From assembly GCF_028656955.1 (NCBI RefSeq), contig NZ_JAMDGY010000056.1, forward strand, positions 1-64,000: a stretch of DNA of 64,000 bases, in the 5' to 3' direction. Every line of letters begins with the position of its first letter. Position 1 is the first letter of the stretch. The translations under genes and the position numbers were made by a program. The notes under the pieces were generated by a model. It saw nothing but the letters and a program-made list of their open reading frames with translations. It did no database searches and was not told where the DNA came from. The DNA comes from Pseudomonas fontis. Its GTDB lineage: Bacteria; Pseudomonadota; Gammaproteobacteria; Pseudomonadales; Pseudomonadaceae. Shown piece after piece: positions 51,832-62,274 of this stretch.

Positions 51832-52781
51832 TGGCTAGCCAAGACATCATTGCCCGTTCGGCCACCACCACGCCGCCGCCGTCGATACGCCAGTTGGAGG
51901 AGGTGGCCAAGCTGATCGACACCACCAAGTGCATCGGCTGCAAGGCCTGCCAGGTGGCGTGCTCGGAATGGAACGAGTTGCGTGACGAGGTCGGCCACAA
52001 CCATGGCACCTACGACAACCCGCAGGACCTCTCGGCCGAGAGCTGGACGCTCATGCGCTTTACCGAGCATGAGAACGAGGCCGGCAACCTGGAGTGGTTG
52101 ATCCGCAAGGACGGCTGCATGCATTGCGCCGAGCCTGGCTGCCTGAAGGCCTGCCCGAGCCCGGGGGCGATCATCAAGCACGCCAACGGCATCGTCGACT
52201 TCAACCAGGACCACTGCATCGGCTGCGGCTATTGCATCACCGGCTGCCCGTTCAACATCCCGCGCATCTCGCAGAAGGACCACAAGGCCTACAAGTGCAC
52301 CCTGTGTTCCGATCGCGTGGCCGTAGGGCTGGAGCCGGCCTGCGTGAAGACCTGCCCGACCGGGGCGATCGTCTTCGGCAGCAAGGAAGACATGAAGACC
52401 CATGCCGCCGAACGCATCGTCGACCTCAAGTCGCGTGGCTTCGACCAGGCCGGCCTGTATGACCCGGATGGCGTCGGCGGCACCCACGTGATGTATGTGC
52501 TGCACCACGCCGACCAGCCGAGCCTGTACGCCGGCCTGCCGAACCAGCCGGTGATCAGCCCGCTGGTGGGCCTGTGGAAAGGCGTGACCAAGCCGTTGGC
52601 GCTGTTGGCCATGGGCGCGGCGGTGCTGGCCGGGTTCTTCCACTATGTGCGGGTGGGGCCGAACCGGGTGGAGGAAGATGAACACCCTTCGGCGCCGGAC
52701 ACCAGCGTGCATCAGGTGGATCCGGCCGTGCATGTCTATGACCCGGGCAAGCCCGGCACACCCGGGGAGGAGCGGCCATGA
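51831..52781 (+). CDS. fdnH: formate dehydrogenase iron-sulfur (beta) subunit
   Basis: 316 aa. Four [4Fe-4S] Cys clusters ([42 protein letters not shown] with CVKTCPTGA) pass electrons from FdnG to the cytochrome subunit. A single C-terminal span ([18 protein letters not shown], about residues 258-278) anchors it. A Pro/Asp-rich tail follows. ATG overlaps the fdnG stop, and its own stop overlaps fdnI (ATGA). Confidence 0.96.
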   Translation: MASQDIIARSATTTPPPSIRQLEEVAKLIDTTKCIGCKACQVACSEWNELRDEVGHNHGTYDNPQDLSAESWTLMRFTEHENEAGNLEWLIRKDGCMHCAEPGCLKACPSPGAIIKHANGIVDFNQDHCIGCGYCITGCPFNIPRISQKDHKAYKCTLCSDRVAVGLEPACVKTCPTGAIVFGSKEDMKTHAAERIVDLKSRGFDQAGLYDPDGVGGTHVMYVLHHADQPSLYAGLPNQPVISPLVGLWKGVTKPLALLAMGAAVLAGFFHYVRVGPNRVEEDEHPSAPDTSVHQVDPAVHVYDPGKPGTPGEERP

Positions 52782-53431
52782 AAGACAAACCGATCCTGCG
52801 TTACACCGCCAACGAGCGAACCAACCACTGGATCGTCGCGATCCTGTTCTTCATGGCCGGGCTGTCGGGGCTGGCGCTGTTTCACCCGGCGCTGTTCTGG
52901 CTCAGCCACTTGTTCGGCGGCGGGCCGTGGACGCGGATCCTGCACCCGTTCATGGGCGTGGCGATGTTCGTGTTCTTCCTGGGCCTGGTGATCCGTTTCT
53001 GGCGCTACAACTTCCTCACGGCCAATGATCGCCAATGGCTGCGGGGTATCGACAAGGTCCTGCGCAACGAGGAGGAAGGGCTGCCGCCAGTGGGTAAATA
53101 CAATGCCGGGCAGAAGCTGCTGTTCTGGACCCTGCTGGTCTGCATGCTGGTGTTGCTGGTGAGTGGCGTGGTGATCTGGCGGGCGTACTTCAGCCACTGG
53201 TTCGGGATCGAGTCGATTCGCCTGGGGGCGCTGGCGCATGCGGTCGCCGGCTTCGTGCTGGTGATGAGCATCATCGTGCACATCTATGCCGGGATCTGGA
53301 TCAAGGGCTCGGTCGGCGCCATGCTGCATGGCTGGGTAAGCCGTGCCTGGGCGCGCAAGCACCATGCGCTATGGTATCGGCAGGTGACCCGTGAAGAACC
53401 CACCGACAGCCAGAAAGGAATCAAGCCTTGA
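52778..53431 (+). CDS. fdnI: formate dehydrogenase cytochrome b556 (gamma) subunit
   Basis: 217 aa four-span di-haem membrane subunit that reduces quinone. The four expected haem-ligand His are in [27 protein letters not shown] and [10 protein letters not shown]. Start and stop both overlap the neighbours, which implies tight translational coupling of the complex. Confidence 0.96.
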   Translation: MKDKPILRYTANERTNHWIVAILFFMAGLSGLALFHPALFWLSHLFGGGPWTRILHPFMGVAMFVFFLGLVIRFWRYNFLTANDRQWLRGIDKVLRNEEEGLPPVGKYNAGQKLLFWTLLVCMLVLLVSGVVIWRAYFSHWFGIESIRLGALAHAVAGFVLVMSIIVHIYAGIWIKGSVGAMLHGWVSRAWARKHHALWYRQVTREEPTDSQKGIKP

Positions 53432-54324
53432 GTACACTACTTGAGCCCGGTGAAATCGAGGCGGCGGCCAGTTCGCCGCCGTTTCTCTACTTGCCGCCGA
53501 GCAACCTGTTCACCTTGCGGGCCGAGCGTCTGCAAATGCTGGCCGAAGGCAATGGGCTAGGCGACTACCTGCGCTTTGCCGCCGCGCTGTGCCGGGTGCA
53601 GCAGGATCTGTTTGATCATCCGCCACTGACGCTGGCGCGCGTTGCCGGGCCGGCACCGTTGGCGGCCGAGAGCCTGGTGCGTGATGACGCCTGGCAGTCC
53701 TGGCTGGATGCGCTGTTGCGAGGTTTTCAGGCGCAGACCTCCGAGCAGCAGGCCGCCATGGACACCTTGTCCAGCGCCAACGCGGGGCAGCGCAAGGTCT
53801 GGGCGCTGGAGCTGCTCAGTGGGCAATATGGGCTGGTCCCGGCGGCGCTGGTTCCGTTCCTTGGCGCCGCGTTGCAGGCGGCGTGGAGCCACGCCTTGCT
53901 GGCGCTGGGGGAGGCGGACGTGAAGCCCGCGCACACCTTGGCGCAGTGCCCGGCGTGCGGGTCGCCGGCGATGGCCGGGGTGATCCGCCACCGGGGGCGG
54001 CACAACGGCTTGCGCTATCTGCTGTGTTCGTTGTGCGCCTGCGAATGGCATGTGGTGCGGGTCAAGTGCGTGTACTGCGAGCAGAGCAAGGGCTTGCTGT
54101 ATTACAGCTTCGAGGATGACCGCCATGCCAGCGGCAAGGCGCCGTTGCAGGCCGAGTGTTGCCCGGGGTGCAGCAGCTACCTGAAACAGGTGTACCTGGA
54201 GAATGACGCCAGTGCCGAAGGGCTGTCGGCGGACTTGGCGAGCCTGGCGCTGGATATGCGCCTGGACGGGGAAGGTTACCAGCGCTTGGCGCCGAATCTG
54301 TTGCTGGCGCCGGGAGGGGAGTGA
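53428..54324 (+). CDS. fdhE: formate dehydrogenase accessory protein FdhE
   Basis: 298 aa cytoplasmic rubredoxin-like factor needed for active, exported formate dehydrogenase. The C-terminal half carries four CxxC-type pairs ([32 protein letters not shown]) for iron. It starts with TTG at 53428, inside the fdnI stop (TTGA). Confidence 0.94.
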   Translation: MSTLLEPGEIEAAASSPPFLYLPPSNLFTLRAERLQMLAEGNGLGDYLRFAAALCRVQQDLFDHPPLTLARVAGPAPLAAESLVRDDAWQSWLDALLRGFQAQTSEQQAAMDTLSSANAGQRKVWALELLSGQYGLVPAALVPFLGAALQAAWSHALLALGEADVKPAHTLAQCPACGSPAMAGVIRHRGRHNGLRYLLCSLCACEWHVVRVKCVYCEQSKGLLYYSFEDDRHASGKAPLQAECCPGCSSYLKQVYLENDASAEGLSADLASLALDMRLDGEGYQRLAPNLLLAPGGE

Positions 54325-54379
54325 CAGGAGGGTCTACACTCAGCACTCCAATCACGCCTTCGCCGGAGTTGTCGCTGAA

Positions 54380-54403
54380 CCTGTGGGAGCCGGCTCCCAC
54401 AGG
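54380..54403. repeat. REP-like palindrome
   Basis: A perfect 24-bp palindrome, CCTGTGGGAGCC joined to GGCTCCCACAGG, carries the GTGGGAG core of Pseudomonas REP elements. It lies alone in the 127-base fdhE-selA gap, where it may stabilise the upstream mRNA or terminate weakly. Confidence 0.75.
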
Positions 54404-54451
54404 GGTACGGCGGGCTCGGGCGCCAATGGATCTGTCGAGGGTAGCCCCTGC

Positions 54452-55882
54452 ATGCCGTCCAGCCCTGCCTCCAGCGTCAGCCATCTACCCTCCATCGATG
54501 CCTTGTTACGCAGCCCCGCCTGCCAGCCGCTGATCACTCGCTATGGTCGCGATGCCACCCTGGCGACCTTGCGCCAACTCCTCGACGACCTGCGTGAACC
54601 GGCCAGGTTCGGCCAGTTGGCCAGCGCCGAGCTCGCCACCGAGGTGCTCGCCGGGCGCACAGGCGAGCGCCTGGCCAACCAGCACCGCAGCCAGGTTCGG
54701 CGGGTGTTCAACCTCACCGGCACCGTGCTGCACACCAACCTTGGCCGAGCACTGCTGCCCGAGGAAGCCATCGAGGCGGTGCAGATGGCTGCGCGCTACC
54801 CGCTCAACCTTGAATTCGACCTGCACAGCGGCAAGCGCGGCGATCGCGACGACCTGATCGAAGGCCTGATCCGCGAGCTGACCGGCGCCGAGGCCGTCAC
54901 CGTGGTCAACAACAACGCTGCCGCCGTATTGCTGGCGCTCAACAGCCTGGGCGCACGCAAGGAGGGCATCATTTCCCGCGGTGAGCTGATCGAGATCGGC
55001 GGGGCGTTTCGCATCCCCGACATCATGGCCCGCGCCGGGGTGAAGCTGCACGAGATCGGCACCACCAACCGCACCCACGCTCGCGACTACGAAGCCGCCA
55101 TCAACCCACGCAGCGGCCTGTTGATGCGCGTGCATTGCAGCAACTACAGCATCCAGGGCTTCACCACCCAGGTGCCCACCGCCGAGCTGGCGCGCATCGC
55201 CCACCAGCACCAGTTGCCGTTGCTCGAAGACCTGGGCAGCGGCAGCCTGCTCGACCTGACCCGCTGGGGCCTGCCGGCTGAGCCGACGGTACGCCAGGCA
55301 CTGGCCGATGGCGCCGACATCGTCACCTTCAGCGGCGACAAGTTGCTCGGCGGGCCGCAGGCCGGGGTAATCGTCGGGCGCAAGGAACTGATCGCCAAAA
55401 TCAAGAAGAACCCGCTCAAGCGCGCCCTGCGCGTCGACAAGCTGACCCTCGCCGCGCTCGAGGCAGTGCTGGGCCTGTACCGCGACCCGGACCGCCTCGC
55501 CGAGCGCCTGCCCAGCTTGCGCCTGCTGACCCGGCCGCAAGCCGACATCCATGCCCAGGCCGAGCGCCTGGCGCCGTCACTGGCACAGGTGCTCGGCAGC
55601 GCCTGGCAGGTGGCAGCGGTGCCAGCATTGGGCATGATCGGCAGCGGCAGCCAACCGGTAGCACGCCTGCCCAGTGCGGCGCTGTGTGTGCGCCCACTGG
55701 TGTCGAAACGACTGCGCGGGCGCAGCCTGCTGGCGCTGGAGGCGGCCTTGCGACGCTTGCCGGTGCCGGTGCTCGGTCGCATTGACGACGACGCGCTGTG
55801 GCTGGATTTGCGCCAGCTGGACGATGAAGCCGGATGGCTGGCGCAACTGGGGCAATTGCAAGTGGAGCACCCCGCGCCGTGA
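54452..55882 (+). CDS. selA: L-seryl-tRNA(Sec) selenium transferase
   Basis: 476 aa PLP enzyme that turns seryl-tRNA(Sec) into selenocysteinyl-tRNA(Sec) with selenophosphate. The PLP lysine is K297 in [13 protein letters not shown], and the N-terminal tRNA-binding domain and the [13 protein letters not shown] core are intact. I chose the ATG at 54452 ([19 protein letters not shown]). The frame is open further upstream through the REP palindrome, but that extension has no family character. The stop overlaps the selB GTG. Confidence 0.95.
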   Translation: MPSSPASSVSHLPSIDALLRSPACQPLITRYGRDATLATLRQLLDDLREPARFGQLASAELATEVLAGRTGERLANQHRSQVRRVFNLTGTVLHTNLGRALLPEEAIEAVQMAARYPLNLEFDLHSGKRGDRDDLIEGLIRELTGAEAVTVVNNNAAAVLLALNSLGARKEGIISRGELIEIGGAFRIPDIMARAGVKLHEIGTTNRTHARDYEAAINPRSGLLMRVHCSNYSIQGFTTQVPTAELARIAHQHQLPLLEDLGSGSLLDLTRWGLPAEPTVRQALADGADIVTFSGDKLLGGPQAGVIVGRKELIAKIKKNPLKRALRVDKLTLAALEAVLGLYRDPDRLAERLPSLRLLTRPQADIHAQAERLAPSLAQVLGSAWQVAAVPALGMIGSGSQPVARLPSAALCVRPLVSKRLRGRSLLALEAALRRLPVPVLGRIDDDALWLDLRQLDDEAGWLAQLGQLQVEHPAP

Positions 55883-57801
55883 TCGTGGGGACGGCAGGCC
55901 ATATCGACCATGGCAAGACCGCGTTGCTCGAAGCACTGACCGGGCAGGCCGGCGACCAACGCCCCGAAGAGCGCGCGCGGGACATGACCATCGACCTCGG
56001 TTATCGCTACGCCGCCCTGCAACCGGGTGCGCCGCTGACCGGGTTTATCGACGTGCCGGGCCATGAGCGATTTATCCGCAACATGCTGGCCGGGGCACAG
56101 GGTATCGACCTGGTTTTGCTGGTGGTGGCTGCCGACGATGGGGTGATGCCGCAAACCCGTGAGCACCTGGCGATTGTCGAGTTGCTCGGGATCCCACAGG
56201 CGCTGGTGGCGATCAGCAAATGCGACCGCGTCGAGCCGGCAAGAGTCAGCGAAGTACAGGCGCAGGTCACCGAGTTGCTGGCGCGAGGGCCTTTTGCTGG
56301 CGCCGCGCAGTTCCCCCTGTCGAACGTCACCGGCGAAGGCGTCGATGCCCTGCGTCAGGCGTTGTTGCAGGCGCAGGAAACCCTGGCCCAACGCGCCGTC
56401 TCGGGTGGCTTTCGACTGGCCATCGACCGCGCGTTCAGCGTTGCCGGGGCCGGCATCGTGGTGACTGGCACCGCCCTGGCCGGGCGGGTGCGCCAGGGCG
56501 ACAGCTTGCTGCTCGGGCACGCCGGCAAACCGGTGCGGGTACGCGGCCTGCATGCGCAGAACATCACCGCCAGCGAAGCGTGCGCCGGGCAACGGGTGGC
56601 CCTGAACATCAGCGCCGAACGGCTGGCCGTCGAGCAGATCCATCGGGGCGATTGGCTGGTCGCCGAGTGGCTGTTTGCGCCAACCCAGCGGGTGGACATG
56701 CTCTGGCACCTGCTGCCTGGCGAGACGCGGACGTTCGAACATTTCAGCCCGGTGCACGTGCACCTGGGCACTCAGGATGTCACGGCGCGGCTGGCATTGC
56801 TCGAGGGTGAGCGGCTGGCGCCGGGGCAGCAGATGTTCGCGCAGTTGTTGCTCAATGCCCCCCTGCAAGCAGTGCACGGTGACCGCCTGGTAGTGCGTGA
56901 CCATAGCGCCCAGCGCACGCTGGGTGGCGGCACGGTGCTCGACCCGTTTGCCCCGGCCCGGCAACGGCGCGAACCGGCCCGGCTGGCGCAATTGCAGGCG
57001 CTGGCAGACAGCGACAGCCTGGAGGCGGCGTTGCCGGCATTGATCGCCAACAGCCCGGCCGGGCTTGTACCGCAGCGCCTGGAGCGTCAGTTCAACCGCC
57101 TGCGTGACAGCTGGCAGCTGGCGCAGGACGTGATCGTCATCGCCACGCGCCAGGGGCCGCTGCTGTTCGCCACGGGGCAATGGCAGGCGCTGAAAGCGCA
57201 ATTGCTGGAAACCCTTGGACGCTTCCATGAGCTGGAGCCGGACCAACTCGGCCCGGACCGTGATCGCCTGCGCCGCTTTGCGGCGATGCCGGTGGAGCGC
57301 CCGGCGTTCATCAGCCTGATCGAGGAATTGCTCGGCAGCGGCCAGTTGGCCAGCAGCGGGCAGTGGCTGCACCTGCCGGGGCATCAGGCACGCCTGACGG
57401 CGGCGGACGACGCCCTGTGGCAGCAGGTGCAGCCGCTGTTGCTGCAAGCCGGCTTCGATCCGCCGTGGGTGCGCGACCTGGCCCGGCTCACGCACACCGA
57501 GGAAGCCGCCATGCGCCTGCTGCTGCGCAAGATGGCGCGCCTGGCGCAGGTGCACCAGGTGGTTCGCGATCTGTTCTACGCCGACGCCACGCTCGGGCAA
57601 ATGGCGTCTATGCTGGTGCGCATGGCGGGCGATGAAGGGGTGATCCAGGCTGCGGCCTTTCGCGATGCATTGGGCATCGGGCGCAAACGCAGTATCCAGA
57701 TCCTTGAGTACTTCGACCGTATCGGCCTGACCCGACGCCTGGGCGAGCAGCGTCGCCTACGCCGTGACAGTGCCCTGGCCCAGGCCGGCGCGCACGACTG
57801 A
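55879..57801 (+). CDS. selB: selenocysteine-specific elongation factor SelB
   Basis: 640 aa GTPase that brings Sec-tRNA to UGA codons marked by a SECIS. The EF-Tu-like N part has G1 [12 protein letters not shown]3 DVPGHERF and G4 SKCDR. The C-terminal third holds the winged-helix repeats that bind the SECIS ([19 protein letters not shown] at the end). The start is GTG at 55879, overlapping the selA TGA; the frame is open 15 codons further upstream. tRNA-Sec starts 4 bases after the stop. Confidence 0.96.
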   Translation: MIVGTAGHIDHGKTALLEALTGQAGDQRPEERARDMTIDLGYRYAALQPGAPLTGFIDVPGHERFIRNMLAGAQGIDLVLLVVAADDGVMPQTREHLAIVELLGIPQALVAISKCDRVEPARVSEVQAQVTELLARGPFAGAAQFPLSNVTGEGVDALRQALLQAQETLAQRAVSGGFRLAIDRAFSVAGAGIVVTGTALAGRVRQGDSLLLGHAGKPVRVRGLHAQNITASEACAGQRVALNISAERLAVEQIHRGDWLVAEWLFAPTQRVDMLWHLLPGETRTFEHFSPVHVHLGTQDVTARLALLEGERLAPGQQMFAQLLLNAPLQAVHGDRLVVRDHSAQRTLGGGTVLDPFAPARQRREPARLAQLQALADSDSLEAALPALIANSPAGLVPQRLERQFNRLRDSWQLAQDVIVIATRQGPLLFATGQWQALKAQLLETLGRFHELEPDQLGPDRDRLRRFAAMPVERPAFISLIEELLGSGQLASSGQWLHLPGHQARLTAADDALWQQVQPLLLQAGFDPPWVRDLARLTHTEEAAMRLLLRKMARLAQVHQVVRDLFYADATLGQMASMLVRMAGDEGVIQAAAFRDALGIGRKRSIQILEYFDRIGLTRRLGEQRRLRRDSALAQAGAHD

Positions 57802-57805
57802 ACAT

Positions 57806-57901
57806 GGAAGGCAATCGCGCCCGGTGGCGCGGCCGGGCTTCAAACCCGGTTGGGGGCGGCAGCCGTTCCCGGGCAGGTTCGACTCCCGCTGCCTTCCGCC
57901 A
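57806..57901 (+). tRNA. selC: tRNA-Sec (TCA)
   Basis: 96 nt with encoded CCA (57899-57901). The long 8-bp acceptor GGAAGGCA pairs with TGCCTTCC (57890-57897). The anticodon TCA is at 57840-57842 in CTTCAAA, and the variable arm is very long. These are the hallmarks of selenocysteine tRNA. It is transcribed with selB and ends 5 bases before the stop codon of the convergent ansA. Confidence 0.96.
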
Positions 57902-57906
57902 CTTTC

Positions 57907-58899
57907 CTAGGCTACGCGTTCCCCGCACAGGTCCAGGGCGAACCAGTGCTGCGCGGTTGCCAGGTCCAGGCCGGCACCCAGCAGCGCGAACAGTTTGCCC
58001 AGCGCCGCTTCACGGGTCATGCCACCTGCCGAGACCAGCCCGCTGTCGCGCAAGCGACTGCCCGCCGCGTAGGTGTCGAACATCACGCTGCCTTCCGGGC
58101 ACTGGCTGATCGCGACGATCAGCACGCCTTGCTGGCGCGCATCAGCGAAGGCATCCAGCAGCGCCTGGTCATCGGACGGGCCGGTGCCGCTGCCGTAGCA
58201 TTCCAGCAGCAAGCCCTTTACGCCGCTGTCGACCAGCGCCTTGACGTGGGCCGCCTGCAAGCCGGGGAAGATCGGCAGTACCGCGAGGTTTACCGGAATG
58301 CGCGGCTGGCAGTAGGTCAGGACGGCCGGAATGTGCCCGGCCTTCTCACCCTCACGCTGGCGCGGCAGCGCGGCAAAAGCCTCGAAGGCCTCGCTGCGCA
58401 ACTTGCTGGCGCGGGCGCCGTGCAGCAACTGGCCGGCGAAGTACAACTGCACGCCGTTTTCTACGCCCTGCTCAAAGAGCTTCAGTGCCCCGCACAGGTT
58501 GCCCCAGGCATCGCTGTCCGGCGCCCCGGCGGGCAGCATCGACCCGGTCAGCACCACCGGCACATCCAGCCCCAGCAGCAGGAACGACAAGGCCGCTGCG
58601 CTGTAGGCCAGGGTGTCGGTGCCGTGCAGCAGCAGGATGGCGTCGTGCCCGTCCTGCTTCACCGCTTCGACGATGGCGTCGCACATCGCCAGCCAGTTGG
58701 CTTGCTGCATGTTCGCGCTGTCGAGCAGCGGCGACAGTTCCCGCAGGGTCCAGGCGATGCGCGGGCTGTCGGGGTGTGCGTCAAGGTAGCTGCGCATGCG
58801 CGCCTCGAAGCCAGCGGCGGGCGCCAGGCCCTGGGGGGTTTCGAGCATGCCGATGGTGCCCCCGGTGTAGAGGACGAGGAGGTTCTTGACTGCGCACAT
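57907..58899 (-). CDS. ansA: L-asparaginase (type I, cytoplasmic)
   Basis: 330 aa. It hydrolyses asparagine to aspartate and ammonia. The catalytic Thr15 is in YTGGTIGM and the second triad Thr is in LLHGTDTLAYSA. No signal peptide is visible, so it is the cytoplasmic AnsA form. The ATG at 58899 has GGAAGG upstream; the frame is open to 59010 but without family character. It is convergent with selB/tRNA-Sec, and the AgcS-type symporter lies upstream on the same strand. Confidence 0.93.
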   Translation of the reverse strand: MCAVKNLLVLYTGGTIGMLETPQGLAPAAGFEARMRSYLDAHPDSPRIAWTLRELSPLLDSANMQQANWLAMCDAIVEAVKQDGHDAILLLHGTDTLAYSAAALSFLLLGLDVPVVLTGSMLPAGAPDSDAWGNLCGALKLFEQGVENGVQLYFAGQLLHGARASKLRSEAFEAFAALPRQREGEKAGHIPAVLTYCQPRIPVNLAVLPIFPGLQAAHVKALVDSGVKGLLLECYGSGTGPSDDQALLDAFADARQQGVLIVAISQCPEGSVMFDTYAAGSRLRDSGLVSAGGMTREAALGKLFALLGAGLDLATAQHWFALDLCGERVA

Positions 58900-58940
58900 G
58901 GTGGGCCTTCCGGGCGGATGAAATGCAAGGGCGGGGGAAT

Positions 58941-58970
58941 GCAAAGCCGCCCGCGAACGGGGCGGCTTTT
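58941..58970 (-). terminator. hairpin between the symporter gene and ansA
   Basis: AAAGCCGCCC (58943-58952) pairs with GGGCGGCTTT (58960-58969), a 10-bp stem. It lies in the 82-base gap, 12 bases after the symporter stop. The T tract on the minus strand is short, so termination may be partial. Confidence 0.6.
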
Positions 58971-58981
58971 CAGGGGGCGAC

Positions 58982-60424
58982 TCAGCGTTGCGCTTGAGGC
59001 TCACCGACAACGACGGTGTTGCTGGCTTCGGCGCGTGGCGTGGTTGGCCAGGCGTTGAGGTCCAGGTCCAGGTCGCTGAACTTCGAGGCGTCGAACACCG
59101 GCTGCTTGACGCCGGCCTTGCGCTGCTCGTCGTAGTCGCGCATCACCCGCAGGCCGATCTTGAACAGCAGGGCCAGGGCGATCAGGTTGACGAACGCCAG
59201 GCAGGTCATGGTGATGTCGGCGAAGGCGAACACGGTGGACAGGTTCTGTACCGAACCCCACACCACCAGCGCCAGCACCAGGCCACGATAGATCATCAGC
59301 ACCACACGGTTGCGGGTGAGGAACTGCAGGCTGGTTTCGCCCAGGTAGTAGTTGTAGAGGATGCAAGTGAAGACGAACAGCGACAGTGCGACGCTGACGA
59401 ACAGGCGGCCCCAGTCACCGACCACGGCAGCCAGCGAGTTCTGCGTCAGCACGATGCCGTCGCCTTCGAAGCCCGGAGTGTAGAAGCCCGACAGCAGGAT
59501 CAGCAGCGCGGTGCAGGTGCAGATCACGAAGGTGTCGAGGAACACGCTGAACGCCTGGACCACACCTTGCGCGCCAGGGTGACGCACGGCGGCCACGGCG
59601 GCGACGTTGGGCGCACTGCCAAGGCCGGCTTCGTTGGCGAACACGCCACGCTTCACGCCCATGACGATGGCGCTGCCGAGCAGGCCGCCGAATGCCGGGT
59701 CAAGGCCGAAGGCGCTCTTGAAGATGGTTTCCAGCATCGCCGGGACGTGCTCGATCTGGCTGCCGATCACGTACAGGGTGACGCCGATGTAGGCCAGGGT
59801 CTTGACCGGCACCAGCAGGTCGGAGACCGCCGCGATGCGCTTGATGCCACCAAGGAAGACGATGGCCAGCAACACGGCCAGGGCGATGCCGGTGTGCTCG
59901 GGGGCAAAACCGAAGGCGTTTTGCAGCGAGTGGGTCACGGTGTACGACTGCAGGCCGTTGAAGGCGAAGCCATAGGTCACCAGCAGCAGGATGGAGAACA
60001 CCACGGCCATGCTCTTGATCTTCAGGCCATGCTGGATGTAGTACGCCGGGCCGCCGCGGTACAGGCCATCGCCGTCGGCGCGCTTGTAGACCTGGGCCAG
60101 GGTGCACTCGAAGAAGCTGCTGGACATGCCGACCAGTGCGGTCACCCACATCCAGAACACCGCGCCCGGGCCACCCAGGGTCACCGCAATGCCGACACCG
60201 GCAATGTTGCCGGCGCCCACGCGACCGGCCAGGCTGAGCATCAGCGCCTGGAACGAACTCAACTGGCCTGCCTGGCCATGCAGCGATTCCTTGAACACAC
60301 TGAACATGTGGCGGAAGTGACGGAACTGGACGAAACGGGAGCGGATGGTGAAATAGCTGCCCAGTCCGACGATAAGCACGATGAGGAGTTTCCCCGAAAG
60401 GAAATCATTGAGCGCTTCGAGCAT
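58982..60424 (-). CDS. alanine/glycine:cation symporter (AgcS family)
   Basis: 480 aa inner-membrane sodium- or proton-coupled amino-acid carrier with about ten to eleven spans. The family signatures GAVFWMWVTALVGMSSSFFE, the preceding AGRVGAGNIAGVG, and GVFANEAGLGSAPN are present. The ATG at 60424 (MLEALNDFLSGK) follows a GAGG site; the frame opens 10 codons earlier. It lies upstream of ansA, so both may serve amino-acid use. It is divergent from an XRE regulator. Confidence 0.92.
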   Translation of the reverse strand: MLEALNDFLSGKLLIVLIVGLGSYFTIRSRFVQFRHFRHMFSVFKESLHGQAGQLSSFQALMLSLAGRVGAGNIAGVGIAVTLGGPGAVFWMWVTALVGMSSSFFECTLAQVYKRADGDGLYRGGPAYYIQHGLKIKSMAVVFSILLLVTYGFAFNGLQSYTVTHSLQNAFGFAPEHTGIALAVLLAIVFLGGIKRIAAVSDLLVPVKTLAYIGVTLYVIGSQIEHVPAMLETIFKSAFGLDPAFGGLLGSAIVMGVKRGVFANEAGLGSAPNVAAVAAVRHPGAQGVVQAFSVFLDTFVICTCTALLILLSGFYTPGFEGDGIVLTQNSLAAVVGDWGRLFVSVALSLFVFTCILYNYYLGETSLQFLTRNRVVLMIYRGLVLALVVWGSVQNLSTVFAFADITMTCLAFVNLIALALLFKIGLRVMRDYDEQRKAGVKQPVFDASKFSDLDLDLNAWPTTPRAEASNTVVVGEPQAQR

Positions 60425-60600
60425 GGTGGAGACCTCGATTCTTATTCTTTGCATGAAAGACGTAGGGACGGCGTCGATGCGCCGTGTCCGTGGGGCGCAT
60501 GGTTGGCTATGACAAACATCGTTACAATTTCGCGGGTTGCTCTGAATTGATGCGACTTGATGCTAAACTGGCGCCTTTCGCATCAGCCGGTACTGCCTCA

Positions 60601-61419
60601 ATGAGTGAATCCCTGGGCCTCAACCTCAAATTGGCGTGCAGCCACTACCGCTCTATCTCGGAGGTTTGCCGGCAGCTGTCGATCAATCGGGGGCAGTTCA
60701 ACAAGTACCTGAGCGGGCAGAGCCGTCCGACGGCTTACAACCTCAAGCGCATCGGTGATTTCTTCGGTGTGGAGGATTACGAGCTGGGTTTGCCGCCAGA
60801 ACAGTTCGCCCGGCTGATCGGCGCGCGCAGTACCGCGCTGTCGCCGCAAGGGCAGGGCGACCCGCTGGTGGACCTGCTGCGGCCGCTGCGCGAACACGCC
60901 GGCAACCTGTCGCGCTACTGCGGCTACTACTTCGAATATTCCAACTGCATGTCGGTGCCGGGGACCATCCTGATTTCCCTGGTGCACCTGCGCGAAGAGC
61001 GCGGCACTTACCTGTTCGAGCGCCAGGAGCGGCAGGAGCGCTTGAGCAGCACCGATGTGCAGGGCGAGGACTGGGTGCGTTGTCGCTACCTGGGGGCGGC
61101 GTTCCAGTTGCAGGATCGGTTGTTCCTGATGGACTACGAGTCGCTGACGGTGAACGAGATGAGCCAGACCATTCTCATCCCCAGCTTCAAGAGCCGCATC
61201 ACCCGCCTCAACGGCCTGAAGACCGGCGTGTCCAGTGGCGACCGGCGGACCCCGGCCTGCACCCGCGTGGTCTGGGAATACCTCGGCGCGGAGATCAACC
61301 GGATCAATGCCTACCGCCAGGTGAAGCTGTATCAGCCCGATGACCCGCGCATCGATGACGATGTGCGCGAGCGCCTGAACGTCGGGCCGATCAGCAACGG
61401 CTTGTTCGAGATCGAGTGA
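60601..61419 (+). CDS. XRE-family helix-turn-helix transcriptional regulator
   Basis: 272 aa. The HTH lies near residues 15-60 (SISEVCRQLSINRGQFNKYL, then SGQSRPTAYNLKRI). The remaining 200 residues are an unassigned effector or dimerisation domain. The start MSESLGLNLKLACSHYR at 60601 is chosen by where family-like sequence begins; in-frame ATG codons exist at 60550 and earlier. It is divergent from the AgcS symporter, which is a natural candidate target. Confidence 0.85.
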   Translation: MSESLGLNLKLACSHYRSISEVCRQLSINRGQFNKYLSGQSRPTAYNLKRIGDFFGVEDYELGLPPEQFARLIGARSTALSPQGQGDPLVDLLRPLREHAGNLSRYCGYYFEYSNCMSVPGTILISLVHLREERGTYLFERQERQERLSSTDVQGEDWVRCRYLGAAFQLQDRLFLMDYESLTVNEMSQTILIPSFKSRITRLNGLKTGVSSGDRRTPACTRVVWEYLGAEINRINAYRQVKLYQPDDPRIDDDVRERLNVGPISNGLFEIE

Positions 61420-61425
61420 GCAGCG

Positions 61426-62265
61426 TCAGCCGAGGATGAATTCCGCCACGGTCTGCGCGACCTGATCGGCCACCTCCGGCGTGCCGCGCAAATGCGCGGC
61501 GATGCCGTGATCGCAGTCTGCGAGCAGCAGGCATTCCAGGTCGGGCGGCGGCACCGCGCGCAACAAGCCACGGGTGACTTCTTCAGGGATCGGGCTGTAG
61601 CGCTGCGCGCCGGCCAACCAGAGGGTGCCCGCCGAGGTGCCGGCGCCCTGGCCGAAGGTTTGCGAATTGAGCCCGTCGTATTCGCCCATCACCAGCAACA
61701 CGCGGCCCTTGAACTGGTTCAGGAAGGCATAGCTGTCGCAGGCGAGAAACTCGTAGGGTTTGCTGATCGCCGCCTTGAACGCCGGGCCAAAAGGCGCGTT
61801 GTGCGCGGCATCGGGGTACACGGCCGGGCAGATCAGGATCAGCTTGTCCACAGCCGGCATCTGCGCCGCCAGCTTCAGCGCGATGGCCGCGCCCAGGCTG
61901 TGGCCGACCAACGTGGTGCACTGTGGGGCGATGTGCCGATGAAAGCGCAACGCCTCGTGCAGGTTGGTCGACAACGACGGTGCAACGGCCCCCGGCTCGC
62001 TGGCCAGGCTGTGCCCGGAGAGGTTGCCGGTCAGTGAGCCGATGCCCTGTTGTTGCAGGCGGTAGAGCAGCGGGTTGAGCCGGGTGAAGTCCGAGCGTGC
62101 GCCACCCACCACGAACAGCGGCGGCGCCTGCTCGGCATCGGCTACCAGCAGCCGTGCCTGCTGCTGGTAGCCGTCGAAGGCCTCGGTGATGAAACGCTCC
62201 GCACCGGGAGCAGGTTCGTCGTATTGCCAGGTGGAGCGTTGCGTCGTGGTCGCTTCAGGGAGCAT
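61426..62265 (-). CDS. alpha/beta hydrolase
   Basis: 279 aa. The nucleophile elbow GHSLGAA, an acid in MGEYDGLN and a C-terminal His in DCDHGIAAH form a plausible Ser-Asp-His triad. No signal peptide is visible. The substrate is unknown. The ATG at 62265 is taken as start; a GTG two codons upstream is possible. It is third in a minus-strand set after a TauD-like dioxygenase and a TauE/SafE permease, with a gap of only 9 bases to the permease stop. Confidence 0.85.
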   Translation of the reverse strand: MLPEATTTQRSTWQYDEPAPGAERFITEAFDGYQQQARLLVADAEQAPPLFVVGGARSDFTRLNPLLYRLQQQGIGSLTGNLSGHSLASEPGAVAPSLSTNLHEALRFHRHIAPQCTTLVGHSLGAAIALKLAAQMPAVDKLILICPAVYPDAAHNAPFGPAFKAAISKPYEFLACDSYAFLNQFKGRVLLVMGEYDGLNSQTFGQGAGTSAGTLWLAGAQRYSPIPEEVTRGLLRAVPPPDLECLLLADCDHGIAAHLRGTPEVADQVAQTVAEFILG

Positions 62266-62274
62266 GGACACCGC

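Noticed and set aside
55144-57600. Minus-strand frame opposite selA-selB, 818 codons
   Set aside because: Crosses two well-defined genes and has no recognisable domain.
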